DNA from: Balanoglossus misakiensis
Taxonomy: Eukaryota > Hemichordata
DNA length: 64,000 nt
NCBI GenBank assembly: GCA_040954595.2
Contig: CM082580.2
Span: 11,284,001 to 11,348,000 of the forward strand
Direction: 5' to 3'
Shown: positions 1 to 12,634 of the stretch, piece after piece
Layout of the letters: each line of letters opens with the position of its first letter
Numbering within the stretch: the first letter of the stretch is position 1
Notes under the pieces: model-generated
Database searches by the model: none
Told to the model about the DNA's origin: nothing
What the model saw: only the letters and a program-made list of their open reading frames with translations
Position numbers and translations under genes: made by a program

Positions 1-2
1 CA

Positions 3-947
3 ATACACTGCCCCAGTATCAAGGTACAACCCCAATCGAGCCAAAACTCCGTATTCGCCGAAAAGACAGGAGCAGAGACTAATAGTCAATCGCCGACGAA
101 AGGCACGTGTGCCGAATCTGAACAAAGCAGGTGCAAAAACAAGCCAATCGCGTCGCCTGAAATCAAGCGTCCGAAATCAAAAATCAAACTTAAAGAAACG
201 CAGAAGGCGAGGACGTTATCCGACAACGGCGTCAATTTTAAGAAGAAGAGGAAAAAGATTAAAAATGGCATCCACCATGCCAATGTAACGTCGCCGGAAA
301 GAAAAGGAGAAGACAGTCCCCCGAGGAAGAAAAGCAAAATTGGCAAGGTGCCAAATGGAAAGGGAGGTTACGAAGACGCATCGAGGACAAAATTTGCAGC
401 GGAGAAAACCGCGCCGGAAAAAGTGTCACCTGGCAACGCCGCTCCAGATGCGGACGACTCGAATTTTTCTCGAAACTGCACTGCCGACAGATTGGAAGAA
501 AAAGCGAAAGGCAAGCCGCGCGTTGTAGAAGGGAAGAAACTCAAAAGAAAGCGAGTGGAAAAACCGGCGAGACTCGAATCCAGGAAAAGGGCAGATGTCG
601 CCAGCGTCCACAAAGTGAAGTCGCCGGCCGCGCGACCCAGGAGCGAAACTCCAAGAGGTGTGGCGAAACGGAAAACGAAACAACAACCTCCAGCGGTACC
701 TGGGAGAAATACTTTCAATTTCCTGGCCACTTTCCCGCTCATACCGTCACTGGTTGTCCGCAACGGCGACTTGGAGCCGGCCGTGTCGATGAGAGTGGAC
801 GCCAAGAATCCTCCTGCCAAGGGACACCCAATTTGGAAGTGGAGGCTAGGTGGGCCACCTCTGCCCCGTCCCGGAGCTTCATCCTCCGCCAAAGCAGCGG
901 GGCGTGGTCAGAAGCAGAACTCCAGAGCATCAACCGATGTCACATAG
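3..947 (+). CDS. Terminal coding exon of a basic, probably nuclear protein (5' partial)
   Basis: The + frame is open from the first bases of the window to a TAG at 945-947, about 314 codons, far longer than chance allows. It has no convincing internal start, so it reads as the last exon of a gene beginning upstream. About the first 230 residues are low complexity, rich in Lys, Arg, Pro and Ser, with nuclear-localisation-like clusters such as KKKRKKIK and KKLKRKR. The last 80 residues differ: they look ordered and hydrophobic, with NTFNFLATFPLIPSLVVRNG and then HPIWKWRLGGPPLPRP, ending in a Ser/Ala/Gly tail. That block is the likely conserved domain and the best handle for identification. I do not recognise the family; chromatin or nucleic-acid binding is only suggested by the composition. 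Several other frames overlapping this exon are shadows. Confidence 0.75.
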   Translation: MHCPSIKVQPQSSQNSVFAEKTGAETNSQSPTKGTCAESEQSRCKNKPIASPEIKRPKSKIKLKETQKARTLSDNGVNFKKKRKKIKNGIHHANVTSPERKGEDSPPRKKSKIGKVPNGKGGYEDASRTKFAAEKTAPEKVSPGNAAPDADDSNFSRNCTADRLEEKAKGKPRVVEGKKLKRKRVEKPARLESRKRADVASVHKVKSPAARPRSETPRGVAKRKTKQQPPAVPGRNTFNFLATFPLIPSLVVRNGDLEPAVSMRVDAKNPPAKGHPIWKWRLGGPPLPRPGASSSAKAAGRGQKQNSRASTDVT

Positions 948-960
948 ATAACCATAAAAA

Positions 961-980
961 AATATTGCCATGGCAATATT
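961..980. repeat. Perfect 20-bp palindrome
   Basis: The sequence is AATATTGCCATGGCAATATT, identical to its own reverse complement. It lies 14-33 bases after the stop codon of the first gene. In RNA it could pair only as a duplex or a very tight hairpin; in DNA it could be a symmetric protein-binding site. Its role is unknown. Confidence 0.85.
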
Positions 981-1737
981 GCAGTGTACGCCAACACTCT
1001 GACCACTTTATTTTTTCAGAAGTATACATACTGAAATGTCAACAGTTTATTTCCTAAAGCGCTAGTTTATACTGACTCTGTTCGTTGTATGGCCCAAGTG
1101 TTGTGTATTTTAAGTGTCATTGCCATATAAAATTGTATTTTCTTGAAAGACAGTGTTGTCAATTTCAATGTCCGCTTCCATTGGTATATTTTGTGTACCT
1201 ACAGTACAACAGTTTACCATGATGGCTAAAGGTTTACCTTCCCTAATTTCTAAACGGAGGGTCTTCCTCTCCAAGTTCAAATCTGTAATATTTTTGTTGA
1301 ACTTTGACATTTGAATGTTTCACTATTAAGAAAAGGGTTGTTCTTTGTGATGGAGGTAGGACTTTCCAAAAAGTTCAAAAGTGCGGGCTTAAGAAAAAAC
1401 GCGAGCACATTTCATCATTTTACTATTAATTTTGAGTGTGTGTATTTTGGGGTCAAGCTGAGCCTAGCCGAATTTATTTTTACACACGACAGCTTTGTAT
1501 TCCAATGTTTATTTTAATATCATACAACCTGTTTGGTTTCGAATATGACGATTGTTTTCGAGTCAGTGCACGTTCAAGAGAAAAAAAGTATGCCGACGAG
1601 AGCAACCGGTAGCGTGCGGGTTCAGTTTCCGCCAGCTCGCGTCCTTCATTGTGCCACTGTGTCTAATGGTGCTCATTTGACAGGTCCGTGTAAAATTCTC
1701 GTCCAAAAATACAAGATGCGGTGAGATATTTCTTCAG

Positions 1738-1743
1738 AATAAA
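1738..1743 (+). terminator. Candidate poly(A) signal AATAAA
   Basis: Canonical hexamer, the first on this strand after the stop codon at 947. The downstream GT-rich element is weak, so use as the cleavage signal is inferred. Confidence 0.35.
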
Positions 1744-4197
1744 ATGACGAACAGTTATGAAAATATGGCCGCTTGTCATGACCTACATATTTCTGTATGT
1801 AACTTGCCTCGATGCGCCTTTAATGTATTATAATAAGGCTATTGTTTTGCCGGTAAAACGCCACGACCCGTCCGCCATGTCGCTTATTCACATTTTGGGC
1901 ACGTTGTAAATGTAGGGTTTTCAGGGTTTTTGGCGGCCGCCAAGACAGCGCAGTTCCGACAGGGTTTATCGATCTAGCATATTTTTCATCAGAATCAACA
2001 CCCCTTCCGTGCAATCGTGTCTTCTTGGTGCCAGAAACACGCGTAGGAAGACTGCCATTCAAGTATCAAGCGCGAGGTTTAAAAAATCAACAAGCCCAAG
2101 CAGTACAAGCCGAACGCAAACGGCCATGCCGGGTGTGTTTATCACATGTGCGCGGGCTCTCAAGACGACAACCTGTGTCGCATCGCATCGCCTCGTCGCA
2201 GTCATACGTTTACATCAACTCGTAGAATTAATCGGCGACTGTGCTCAACCAGCAAACCCGACCGACTGACCCCGAAATCAGAGCACTTGGTTTGTAAGAA
2301 ATGCGTCAGACAACGTGTTCGCCCACACATGTTCGCTCCGAACCCGGGAGAAGTCTTGTGGAACTGTATTGTGACGCCACTCAGAACGGTGTACTGCTAT
2401 ATTCAAATAGCATGGTTCGCGTTAATCCCACATGTTGGTCTCCGATTCCTTATTTTTAACAGTCCTAATACTCCAATATGACATATAAATTCGAAGTTTT
2501 AAATGTTCTGTTTTAAAATCCCACATAACAGTGACTATAGCTGTGGGCCATCTCCAATCCACGGTATTCGCGCACGATATCGTGGCAAGCATGCAAAAAA
2601 CACCAGGCGCAAGGCCATGGTCGAAGTCCAGGAGTATATACCGTAATATATGTGTACTCAAGCATCTATGAATGTTTGAACAAAAAGACATCCGTAAAGA
2701 TTTCGGAAAGAAACGCCAGAATAGAACTCGACCTCTTGGCAGGAGTTGTAGAACCACGTATGGTTACTAGCAGAAGAAGGTGACACACTTTATAAACACG
2801 CAACAAAAACACGTTTTCTTATATGATTACTCGAGAACCAGGGTGAGGTGTGTCCGTATCTACAAGACACGTACAACCTGCCCCGGTTTGAGTATCACAC
2901 ACTTTTGACGGTCAAGTCAAGTTTGATTTCGGGCAAGAGGAGAGGTTTGTCCAGAATTCAGCGGAGCGATTTGAATGAGTGGTGCGAAGCTGCTTAGCTT
3001 AGCCGACACATGCGAACCCTCTCTGTTGTTCACATTGCCTGCGTTTCCCGGCACGCCTGAACGGGAGACAAGATCTCGCACTCTGGCAAAAAATCGGCCT
3101 GTTTTACGGTACCATGACAGCGTGAGCGTAATTTGGCTCCTCGGGTATTGTTCATTACGAGATTAACTCATGAAGGGTCAGTCTTTTGATGTGACTCGCC
3201 CGATTGCATTGGTTCGCCTCGCCACGCCACATCCATCCCTCGACAAACAGAATGCCACTATTTTCCAATGCAGCCGCTGCCGTGGTCATACCGAAACAAC
3301 GCGGGCACGCACGCACCAAGTTTCCCAAATGTGATTTTAAAACTGTACAAGACAGCATCTTTTTTGTTGCGGGAAATCAAACAACAGAAGTACACCAGTA
3401 CCGTAAATTGTAACCCATCGGTTATGTAATGTATTTTCAAGTTGTGGGAGCGAGCGACCGTCGCGCCGCAATGTACTAGGAGGTTTGTTAACTGCTAGTG
3501 AATCATGCGGATACGACGCACGCACAAATTCGTACGTGTCTGTTTCGAGAAGAAGGAAGCAATTGTAGTCAAATGTATTTAAAAGTCATCAAATGCGTTG
3601 TAAACCGTCATTTATTCAGCCAAGACATCTAATCACGGGAGCACAGAAAAACGCAAGCGAGCGGAAATCATGCATCCTGGTAGTAGAGCTTAGTCAACCC
3701 ACGACGTTTACTGTTTGAACGTCCGTTTCGGGATTGAAATCAGTACCTGGACGTTTAGTCGAAGGGACAGATGCATTTTATTTAGTGCGTGGACCGGTTA
3801 AAACTTGAACAGGCATCGGTTTGGCTGTATTCACGTAAATAAAAGCTAACTTAGCGAAAAAGGCGGCGTTGCAACCCTCATCCGACAACCTCTACAAGCT
3901 GCAGAGCAACGCCACCTCTTGGGAGATCTCGGTGTACAAACACCGCTGGCCCGGATCCCATGGAAGTCATCTGCAGATTCATGGTTGCTGAAGAATATTC
4001 TGGAACAGCAGCGCGAGGGTTTTTGCCAAATAATTGTAATTTGCGCCCACCACGAAGACTGTAGATCACCATAGGGGCAGCGCCGGTCGAGGTTGACTCC
4101 ACCCGTCTTGCATGCACGTCGCACAATTATAGACGCCAAATATCGAAATGGTTGTGGGTAGAACCACGAGACTATTCAGTGATTTTTTAAAAATTAT

Positions 4198-4266
4198 TGT
4201 TGTTGTTGTTATTGTTGTTTATAATTATTTATCAATTATTATCACACATCCATCAACAACAACAAC
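4198..4266. repeat. Facing GTT and AAC arrays (potential hairpin)
   Basis: An imperfect (GTT)n run at 4198-4219 is followed about 30 bases later by an (AAC)n run at 4252-4266. The two are complementary and could fold into a stem. Confidence 0.6.
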
Positions 4267-4740
4267 AGCGGCGTATGAAGGAACATGCAAACATTCCCCC
4301 AGGCATCTTGCCAGTCAAGTAGAAGGTTGTATGGATTTCAAGCTGCAAATGACGTACTAACTTAAGACATTCTCAGCAAGCACAACAAGATTTGTCCAGC
4401 TTTTCCCTAAACACGCTCAGTAACTGACTAAAGTGTTGATTTGAATATTTGCTAGGTCTCAGGATTTAATGTTTTTGAAATTTTCAACTGTCGACTTTAC
4501 ACACTGCGAGAGGTGTGAAACCCAAAGAGGTGTGGGTGATTGAGCTAGATTTTGTTGTGAAATGCACCCAATTTTTGTATGTTGGATACGTTTATTTATT
4601 CAGCAGTACAGATGAGCAAAATCTGAAAATAATCTCTTGTTCTCTTTGGACAGTGGATGCTGTACACTCGCAAACACAACGAAGTAAACTAAACAACCAG
4701 TCCTCAGAATGCTCTCAGAAAGGAAACTAACCATTTCTGT

Positions 4741-4796
4741 TGATTGCTCGATTGATTGATCGATCGATTGATTGACAGATTAATTGAGTGATTGAT
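4741..4796. repeat. Degenerate GATT/GATC tetranucleotide repeat
   Basis: Repeated ATTGATTGATCGATCG-type units. The motif is the reverse complement of the AATC unit seen at 17.05 kb and 31.4 kb. Confidence 0.8.
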
Positions 4797-7700
4797 ACGA
4801 TGTAATGGCGTGACGTTTTGTTTTCAGCAAAAATGATTGGCCATTGAATACTGTATTAAGGTGGACTGTACCAGTGCCAAAATATTTGTACTAACAGGGC
4901 TTAGTTTAAAAGAGAGAAACTCTTCCAACCTAGCACTGTCGTTGCCTCAGACAGAGCACCAGAAAATAGACCAATCAATAATTATCAGGGTCGATTTCTG
5001 TCAAAACTTATCATTTTGCAGTTATTCCCTTCCTGACCAGCATCATGTCGATGGGCTGGGATAGGGAAATTTCAGCTTGGTGGTTTGGAATACAATATGG
5101 AGTGACAGGGACGGGATGCGCTTGGAACTTGTCATTCTGACGCGTTCGACTGCGTCTACACTGTGAAATTTAATGTATAGTATTTCTGAAAGGCCGGGCT
5201 TACACAAAGGTCGGCGTTGCGTGTACTCCGAAGCACGCCGCGTAGAGATAGAGGGAGAGAGAGGGACCATTGCAGCGATCTGAAACGGCTCTCAAGATGC
5301 GCTCGCTTGCCGGACCGGGCGGATATGGCCACTCTACCCCTGTGCGTCGACTCGCGACGGGAACTACTTTGAACTGCGGGATCGGGATGAGACGCTGGGA
5401 TTCTTTCACTGCAGACTGCGTCATCGAGCTGGGGAACTCGGTTATAAAAAGACTGTTTTGCCTTGGGGGCAAAGGTCAGTAGCGTTGCATGGCTCAATCA
5501 GTGGTGTGCAGGGGGAAAAACTTGTCGGAGTGTCTGTGCACGGCGACAGCCGAGTCAAATATCACGACAAAACAACAAGAAAACACTTCCGACTGTGAAC
5601 TGTGAACTGCAGAATCTAATTACCGATTTCTGTAAAAATGTCTTCGTAATGTCATGCACATATTCATGCATATTCCACGGTCTGTTCCAATCCAACACTC
5701 TGACCAACTCGTTTGTAATTTCATGTGTTGTTAATAATTATGTTGAATCAAGTGGAAGGGTATTTTAGAGCACAAATACATGTCGCTTGTTATTATATAG
5801 CTCATGCAGTCATATCTTGAGTTTTGACTATACAGCCAGAATTGGAGAGTAACACAAAAGGTCAATTCGTTAATACAAACACACCATGGTGTAAGCCTAT
5901 GGTATTCGTTTGAACAAAGCTGCGTGGTTGGTTTCGCCCCTCGAAGATTCCATCCGGCACTTCATGTAAAAACTGCCAGATTTTATGCGACAAAAATTGC
6001 CTTTTTGTGTGACTCCAGATTCCCTAAAACATCTAGTTTGTGTGTTCCTGTCATGCGTTGTATTTGGAACAGACGAAATCGCACACAGCACCGTCGAGGG
6101 GTGTGCCGCAGCAATCATATTGAGCCCCTGTAAATATGGCGATGCCTATACACGGGAAGATGCATCACCACGTGTACGGTGAACTGTTGGCGTCGAGGCG
6201 TTTTTACTTCGAAAGAACCATGAACCCATGCACGTTTTTTAAAAGATGGTACCTGTATCAACGCCGTTCAGTTAGGAAATACACAACGCCGTACTTGGCG
6301 AATGTAACTGAAATGCGTGTTAAAGGTGCCAGCCGCGCAAACAACAATATGGCGGACTCGCTCGTGTGAATGCACGGTCTTATGTCATTGACGGGACCCC
6401 GAGATTTATTCAAATATGTTGGAAAATAGACATTGTTCAGAACCCCGCAGACAAGAGAAACATGCGACCCAGACACTTAGGGAAGAAAACACGCTAAGGC
6501 TCAAGCACAATTAGCAAAGTAATCGCAGCAATGAAAGTTAAACCCAGATGTGTTCTGGCGCTCAGACGAGAAGTTTCTAACAGTGCTATTCGACTTGTTG
6601 TCTTTTGTGAAGAACTGCCTACAGCCAAGTCGGCTTTGATTGTTTTCAACATGAATGGTCTGGAGTTTGGACTAGAACGGCACCGGGGTGATGTCCCTGG
6701 TGATATCAAATCAAGAATAAGAAAGCACGGTGTGTGATATTCAAACGCGCGAAACACGGCAAAGGGGAGACTTTTGCAGATTGTAATTTCTGGCCAACAG
6801 ACACTTTACTTATATTACACCGTTAAAAACATCAGCGTAATTAAGACTTTTCTAGCCCTGTTCTGATTCGAGTTGAATGGGACCGTGCTTCTAACCCAGC
6901 AGGGAAGGGTGTGAGGGAATAATTATTCATTAAGTCATAACACCAGTTGCTTGTCGTTTCATTGATCTTTTCTTATATAAAAGTAAAATTAATATCAATA
7001 TCATGCTTTGTTTGTTTGTCTGTCGAGACAATAAAAATACAACAACTGTTTAAAAAGCAGACGAGGGAAATTCTGTATTGTCTCCTTCCTGCTCGGAAAT
7101 GATGGAGCAGCCCACAAACGGTTGATCAACTATTTTTCACCCTCTCAGCTTTATTTGTCTGTATCTCACCTTGTGTTGGCCGAGTCAGGACTTGTCAGGC
7201 GAGACTATTTTCGAATAACCGAAACACACCAGTGACGATAATTTGCAAAGACTGGGCTCGTGAAAATCGAAATAGCATCTGTCGATTGTGTTGTTTACTG
7301 CGGTTAAAACTTAAGTTGCGTTGTGCAACGTTTCAGAAAGTCTGTCTGTTGCCGAATCTGTCACAGGCACTGAAACGACCCACACATAGTGAAGACGAAC
7401 ATGAAATAATCTGACTGAGAACACAACGGCAGCTCCACCGTTTTCATTTAAAACCTTAACAACGGATCACCATTTTGTTACTGTGATGTAATGCGTTAAA
7501 CAAGGAGATTTTTATGACGGTTTTGCGCACAATCTGTATAAATGGCACGCTTCCCTCAGCAGTAAATTACGACACCCCATCCCCCCACGCACGCACAAAA
7601 AAACATTATGTAATTTGCTAGGTTTCAACTCCAAGGAACGGTTCCCTTAAGTTAAGAGTCCCCCCCCCCATCCCAACAATGCTTTTTCGCAGTCGGTCCA

Positions 7701-9080
7701 TTGATGAGCTTGGCAGAGAATGGTGGACCCCGGTGTTGAAACAACGAGCACGTTCGGTAATTTAAAAGCAAGATTATGAGCAGGGCTAATCGCGTTTTAC
7801 GCGCTGAATGGTCGTATCCTGCGTTTGTAAATGGGCATTGTCGCAAATGACTGGAGCCTCGTATATGGCGGGGTGTCATCCACACGACTGGGCACAGACT
7901 CGCACCAAAATTGGAAGGGCCATTTTCTTGATCGCGGCGATGTGAACCCACACTGTAGTTTGGTCTGCACCTCCCCCGTACATCCACTGCACTCGAAAGA
8001 ATACACTTTTTTTCCAAGCCCCTGTCTTCGCCCCTCATCTTGCGTTGGCTCGGCTTACGTTCCGTTAGTACACCGACAAACACGCGTATATCAGTTACAA
8101 CTCTCCTGAAAGAGTTTCGAATTTAGCCTTTTTTTGAACGCGATAAATTTTGATTCAATCTATGTAAAGAAATCCACATTTCTGAGAATTTGTCGATATA
8201 CCGGCTCTGGCAAACTTCTCGACGTGAAACCCGGTGACTTTTCGGTAGATGCGTGCAGAATCCGTGCCGTTGTCTGTCAAATAAATCCCACACATTCATG
8301 CTGATATCTCCCGAGTCACAAGGTGCAACAAGAAAGGAAGAAAGCGACAAGTCACCTGAGCTAGAAGTTAGCCGGCTCCATAATGTATGCAGACAAATTT
8401 CACTTGGAAGATATATAGTTACATCACTTTTTATAGCTTCTGTTCTGCTCTGTTTTGGGTGCATTTATTTTTCGTGTTCACGAGCTTGGCCGTGGTTGGT
8501 TGCACCTTGAGGTTGACAGAAGCTTTGAGCTTTGATATTATCTCACCCAAGCCACGTTGACCATGGCTTTGGATGGCGTTGCTAACGGTCATCTCTGGGT
8601 TGCCGTGGAAACCAGATAAGATTATCCGTATCATTTTTCCATCTGTCAATTGGAGGGGAGCAAGGAATCAAATGATATCTATCTCCACTATGAGCATTGA
8701 CAAAATAGATAATCGTTCATTGTATCCGAGCTCATAGTCCAATGATCGCCCATTTACCCAAAAGCAGTTATTTTAGAATTCAAAACATCACTAAAACGAC
8801 ATCATCTGACCAGAAACGCGCAAGGAAATAGAGCTGAGCATGAGCAGAGATAACGTGCTACCACCTCTCAGATAGATATCAATGTCAGTCACTTTATACT
8901 GGGCAATTTTCGACATGAAATCGCATTTATGAAATTGGAACACATGCCTGCCTGCGTGAATCTCTCCACAATGTGTGTAATGACAATTTTTTCTGGAATG
9001 GATACTCTGTCTTAATGATCTCTAGCATGGTGAATATTCTTCAATACTTGTATTCTGACAAATCTGCGTGTGTCTCTACC

Positions 9081-9120
9081 TGTCTGTCTACCTTTTTGTC
9101 TGTATGTCTGTCTGTCTCTG
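9081..9120. repeat. Interrupted (GTCT)n microsatellite
   Basis: Imperfect TGTC/TCTG tetranucleotide tract with T-rich interruptions. Confidence 0.75.
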
Positions 9121-9705
9121 CATAGCCCTCTTGTCTTAACCGTCTTCCTCTGTCTCTACGCTAAAGTTTGGTTTAATATACAAACTAACGCCAATATGCG
9201 TCACACACGAATGTCTGTTTTAAGAACCGACCAACGGGAGTAAGCGAAGACCGTAAACCGACAAATGTTAAGGGCGGAGACTGATTCCATTCTACTTTGC
9301 TTGGCAGGGTCCCTGTCGTTTTTGTCGTCTCTCCGTTCTGCGCCTATACACGTCATCTTCATTTCATGGCTTCCCGTGCCATCTCTCGCCGCCCTGCCCC
9401 TCCCCACTCACCTCCCGTCTAATCCACCCCTCTCAAATCCTTCCCTCTCTCTCTTCCTGCCCCTTTCCAACTCGACCCCTTTTTATGTACCGAGCAGCTT
9501 TCTCACCAGCGTCGTACAATGCTTGGCTCACTTGCCGGAGGCCTCCTTGTCACGAGGTATTATCGTTATCCTGATGTCAACATTCGACTTTTTGTGAAAA
9601 TGGCATCTAACACTTGACTCTTCAAAAACACCCATTCAAGCCTATCTGCATGCGCATATTCTTATTGTGCGGTACAGTGCATATGAGGCCAAAGGTGACT
9701 TAAAG

Positions 9706-9743
9706 TAATAATAATAAAAATAATAATAATAATAAAAATAAAT
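9706..9743. repeat. (AAT)n microsatellite
   Basis: AAT/ATA trinucleotide tract with short A-run interruptions. Confidence 0.85.
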
Positions 9744-10054
9744 GTATCAACATTTATACTAATACTACTAATAATATGGTTCTCTTAAGAAAAGGGAAGG
9801 CAATGTGGCGGCACACAATTCTCAGTGCAAGATTGCCTGATTGCATTCGTGGATTTATGCAAATACGCTGCTGCAAAGAATCACAAGAAAACGGTGTTGG
9901 CTGAAATGGTCTGTGATGAAAGTAGCTTGCCTTCGGCTTTCACAATGACCTGTTTACATTATACGTCGGTGTTCTATTTCTGGTCTTTTGTGGGGCTTTT
10001 GTTCACGGGCTCGGACTAATGAACCGTCAACGGGAAACCAGTGGCTTCAAGTAC

Positions 10055-10148
10055 GGGGAGGGGGGGGGGGAGTCTCGTTAGAGCCTTTGCATTCCAAGGT
10101 CCTCGTTGTTCAACCATCTGTGACGTCGTACAGCGGGGGGGGGGGGGG
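10055..10148 (+). repeat. Two long G-runs 64 bases apart
   Basis: G-runs at 10055-10070 (one A interruption) and 10135-10148 (14 G). Both overlapping + frames simply read through these homopolymers and are not credible genes. Confidence 0.85.
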
Positions 10149-12574
10149 CATGACGGACGTGACACCGCTCTCGTTTCTTTTTCGCTCGCGTGTTCGTCTT
10201 GCCGTTTCGGCCGACGACCGCTCTCCGCTCCAACTGCGCGGAAGACTCTCTGTGTTTCTCACAAGAAACGCGACGCACTCTTGTGTGAGCGCCGGCCGGT
10301 TATGCCTCGATGTCTGAGAAATCAACGCGGGGGCATGTGCAACTGACATGTCAACCGAATACGGGGTTTGGTGGAGCAGTCGCTTTTTAGTGAAACCCCG
10401 CCCCCTATTTCTTCACTTAACTCTTAATTTTCCGTCTTTCATTATCTGTTGTCTCAAAAACATAAAACCACGCATATTGAAAAGAGGCGGGCCGGCAACC
10501 ACCACCGCGCGCTCATTACATTGGAAGTTGTCATATATTTCTGATCAATCATTTTCTTCCAGACGTCTCCACCAACTGAAATTCACAATCCCAATAAATC
10601 CGATGTCTCTCACTCTTAAAACCAATATTTGAAATATACACATAACATTTTTGATCTACCAGATCTAAAATAGACGATATAAACAGAGCGAGAGGGTGGC
10701 GAAAACAAAACGTATCCAAGCGAAGAAAAGCTAGACGAGAAAGTGATTGCGCAAATGGATCTAATTGTGCCATCAATACCGCCAGTCGGTCGAGTTTCAC
10801 TATGACAACAGCTAGCTGCAATCATCCCAATTTTAGAATTTCAGTTTTTGATCTGAAAATTACAATTGCCAGACATATATATTTGCCATCTAGACGGTGT
10901 TGTTTTACGAATCTGTTGGGTAGCCTAAACCGAATGCCTACTGCACGCTGCCCGTGATTAGACTTTGCGATTGCATGTATTATTTCATGGAGATACAAGC
11001 GAAGGTATGATTATTATTTGGGGGTGGGGTCAGAAGACTTTAAATTGGAGATTTTAACACAGCACTGGAAAATATAAAAATAAATGTTTTTGAACAGCTA
11101 CACTCACTGTCTGATTCTTACTGAGGATGTACACGTGGAAAATGTTTTCAATTGGCCGCCGAAGTTTGAACATATTATTTATGCCAAGTTTTCCTAGCAC
11201 GACAGTTGTAAATGTTCATCTTTAAGAATCACGGATCATAGAATGTTTTTCGAGTATAAAACGTGGCACTTTTTCACTGAAAGTCTCTTTAAATGAAAGT
11301 CTTTTCGTTTCTGAGACCAGATTGGCAGAATGCCGTTGCATGAGTGTGATGACTGGCAGGCCAAGGGGTGAAAAATCGCCACTCGCGCCGACAAAAAAAA
11401 TCTGGGAAAGTTTGCTGGCACTGGTGGTACTACGGACTGAATTTGCACTTCTCCCGTATATTTTCGCTTCTAATACCGCAGTTCCGCCTACGTTGTGTAA
11501 GTAATGCAGTATGATCCGCTGGCGTGCTCGGAGATCAAAAGCGTCTTCCCACACAGCACAGTAGCGTTCGATGTATAAACAGGGTCTGCTTCAGCGGATA
11601 TACAGGCACGCAGAGGTCAAAGCGGTCGGTTTACCAAAACAATCGACCCGTCTTTGGTGACCCAGTTTTTGTTGCAGTCAGTTATACTGTGGGCACCCGG
11701 TGACTTGGGCTTGTTCGCGGCCGTCACGCCAAAATGTCAATCCAGTGGCCTTTGTGGATTCAAGCATGTATGTAGGCGTTCTGCGGTAAAATATTTACTA
11801 CAGATGATCGTCATCTTTCTTTGTAATTTGGACATGCGTGGTAAATAATCCTACATTTTGGAATACTTCGTTGGGAGGATATACAATATGCACGTGTGCT
11901 GTGAATGCAGGCTGAAGTGTTCAACAAACCACATTTGCTGTCTTGGTGACACGCAGAATAGATTATTGATGATTTTGATATATAAATAAAAGTTTACCAC
12001 CCATTCATATTGCTATGATTCTAGACGCTGGGATTATGGCGACAAGCGTACAAAACAATAGAAGAACGTGTCTCATAAAATCAAAGATGGCGATCTCGTC
12101 GCCTCGAAATTTAGGGTCTGGGAAGACGGATCTTTAAGCTTACAGAGTGGAGAAGAATCGCATCGCATGATTAATTGAGAGACATCACGATCTTTAATCG
12201 ATTATTATGATCTTGCTGTTGTTATTAGTTAATGGTTTAAAAAGTCCCCCCTCCCCAAATCCGTGGATTCGACTAAAATTTTGCTTCATACGGAGAAGAG
12301 GTCGCCATTTCGCGATTTTAATGGTCTGTAAATTATATTTTACGATTAATGTTGTCTCCGCTTTACACAAAACGTGCCTAGTTATCAAGAGGAGAGGCAA
12401 TCGCGTAAAACTGCTGTGTAATATGGCGGGTTTCATTATGTGGTAATCGTTTGTGTATCATGCACGGTATTGCTGTTTAATGTTTATCTGCTAAAAGATG
12501 GCGAATTTATCACAATTGGATTTCTGCTTCTACGCTTGTAAAAACACAGAAGGCTCGGTCTGCCAGCCAATTAG

Positions 12575-12634
12575 ACAAGCAGACAGACAGACAGTTAGGC
12601 AGTCAGTCAGACAGACAGACAGACAGACAGACAG
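12575..12634. repeat. (CAGA)n microsatellite
   Basis: Two CAGA arrays separated by a short GTTAGGCAGTCAGT interruption. The complementary GTCT motif also occurs at 9.1 and 15.69 kb. Confidence 0.9.

Larger units (their letters stand above)
948..1760 (+). other. Probable 3' untranslated region of the first gene
   Basis: AT-rich sequence after the stop codon with no coding signal. The first AATAAA hexamer on this strand is at 1738-1743, which would give an untranslated region of about 0.8 kb. A perfect 20-bp palindrome begins 13 bases after the stop codon. The UTR extent is inferred; no transcript evidence is available. Confidence 0.4.

Noticed and set aside
1854-2269. Several overlapping + strand frames in a GC-rich patch
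   Set aside because: Different + frames are open together, the longest has no ATG, and no consistent donor or acceptor defines an exon.
7652-8083. 143-codon minus-strand frame
   Set aside because: Atypical composition, a C/G-run at its end and no splice support; a + frame overlaps it with similar quality.
9988-10346. Overlapping open frames through the G-runs at 10.1 kb
   Set aside because: Reading depends on poly-G giving glycine stretches; composition is not protein-like and the run lengths are unreliable.
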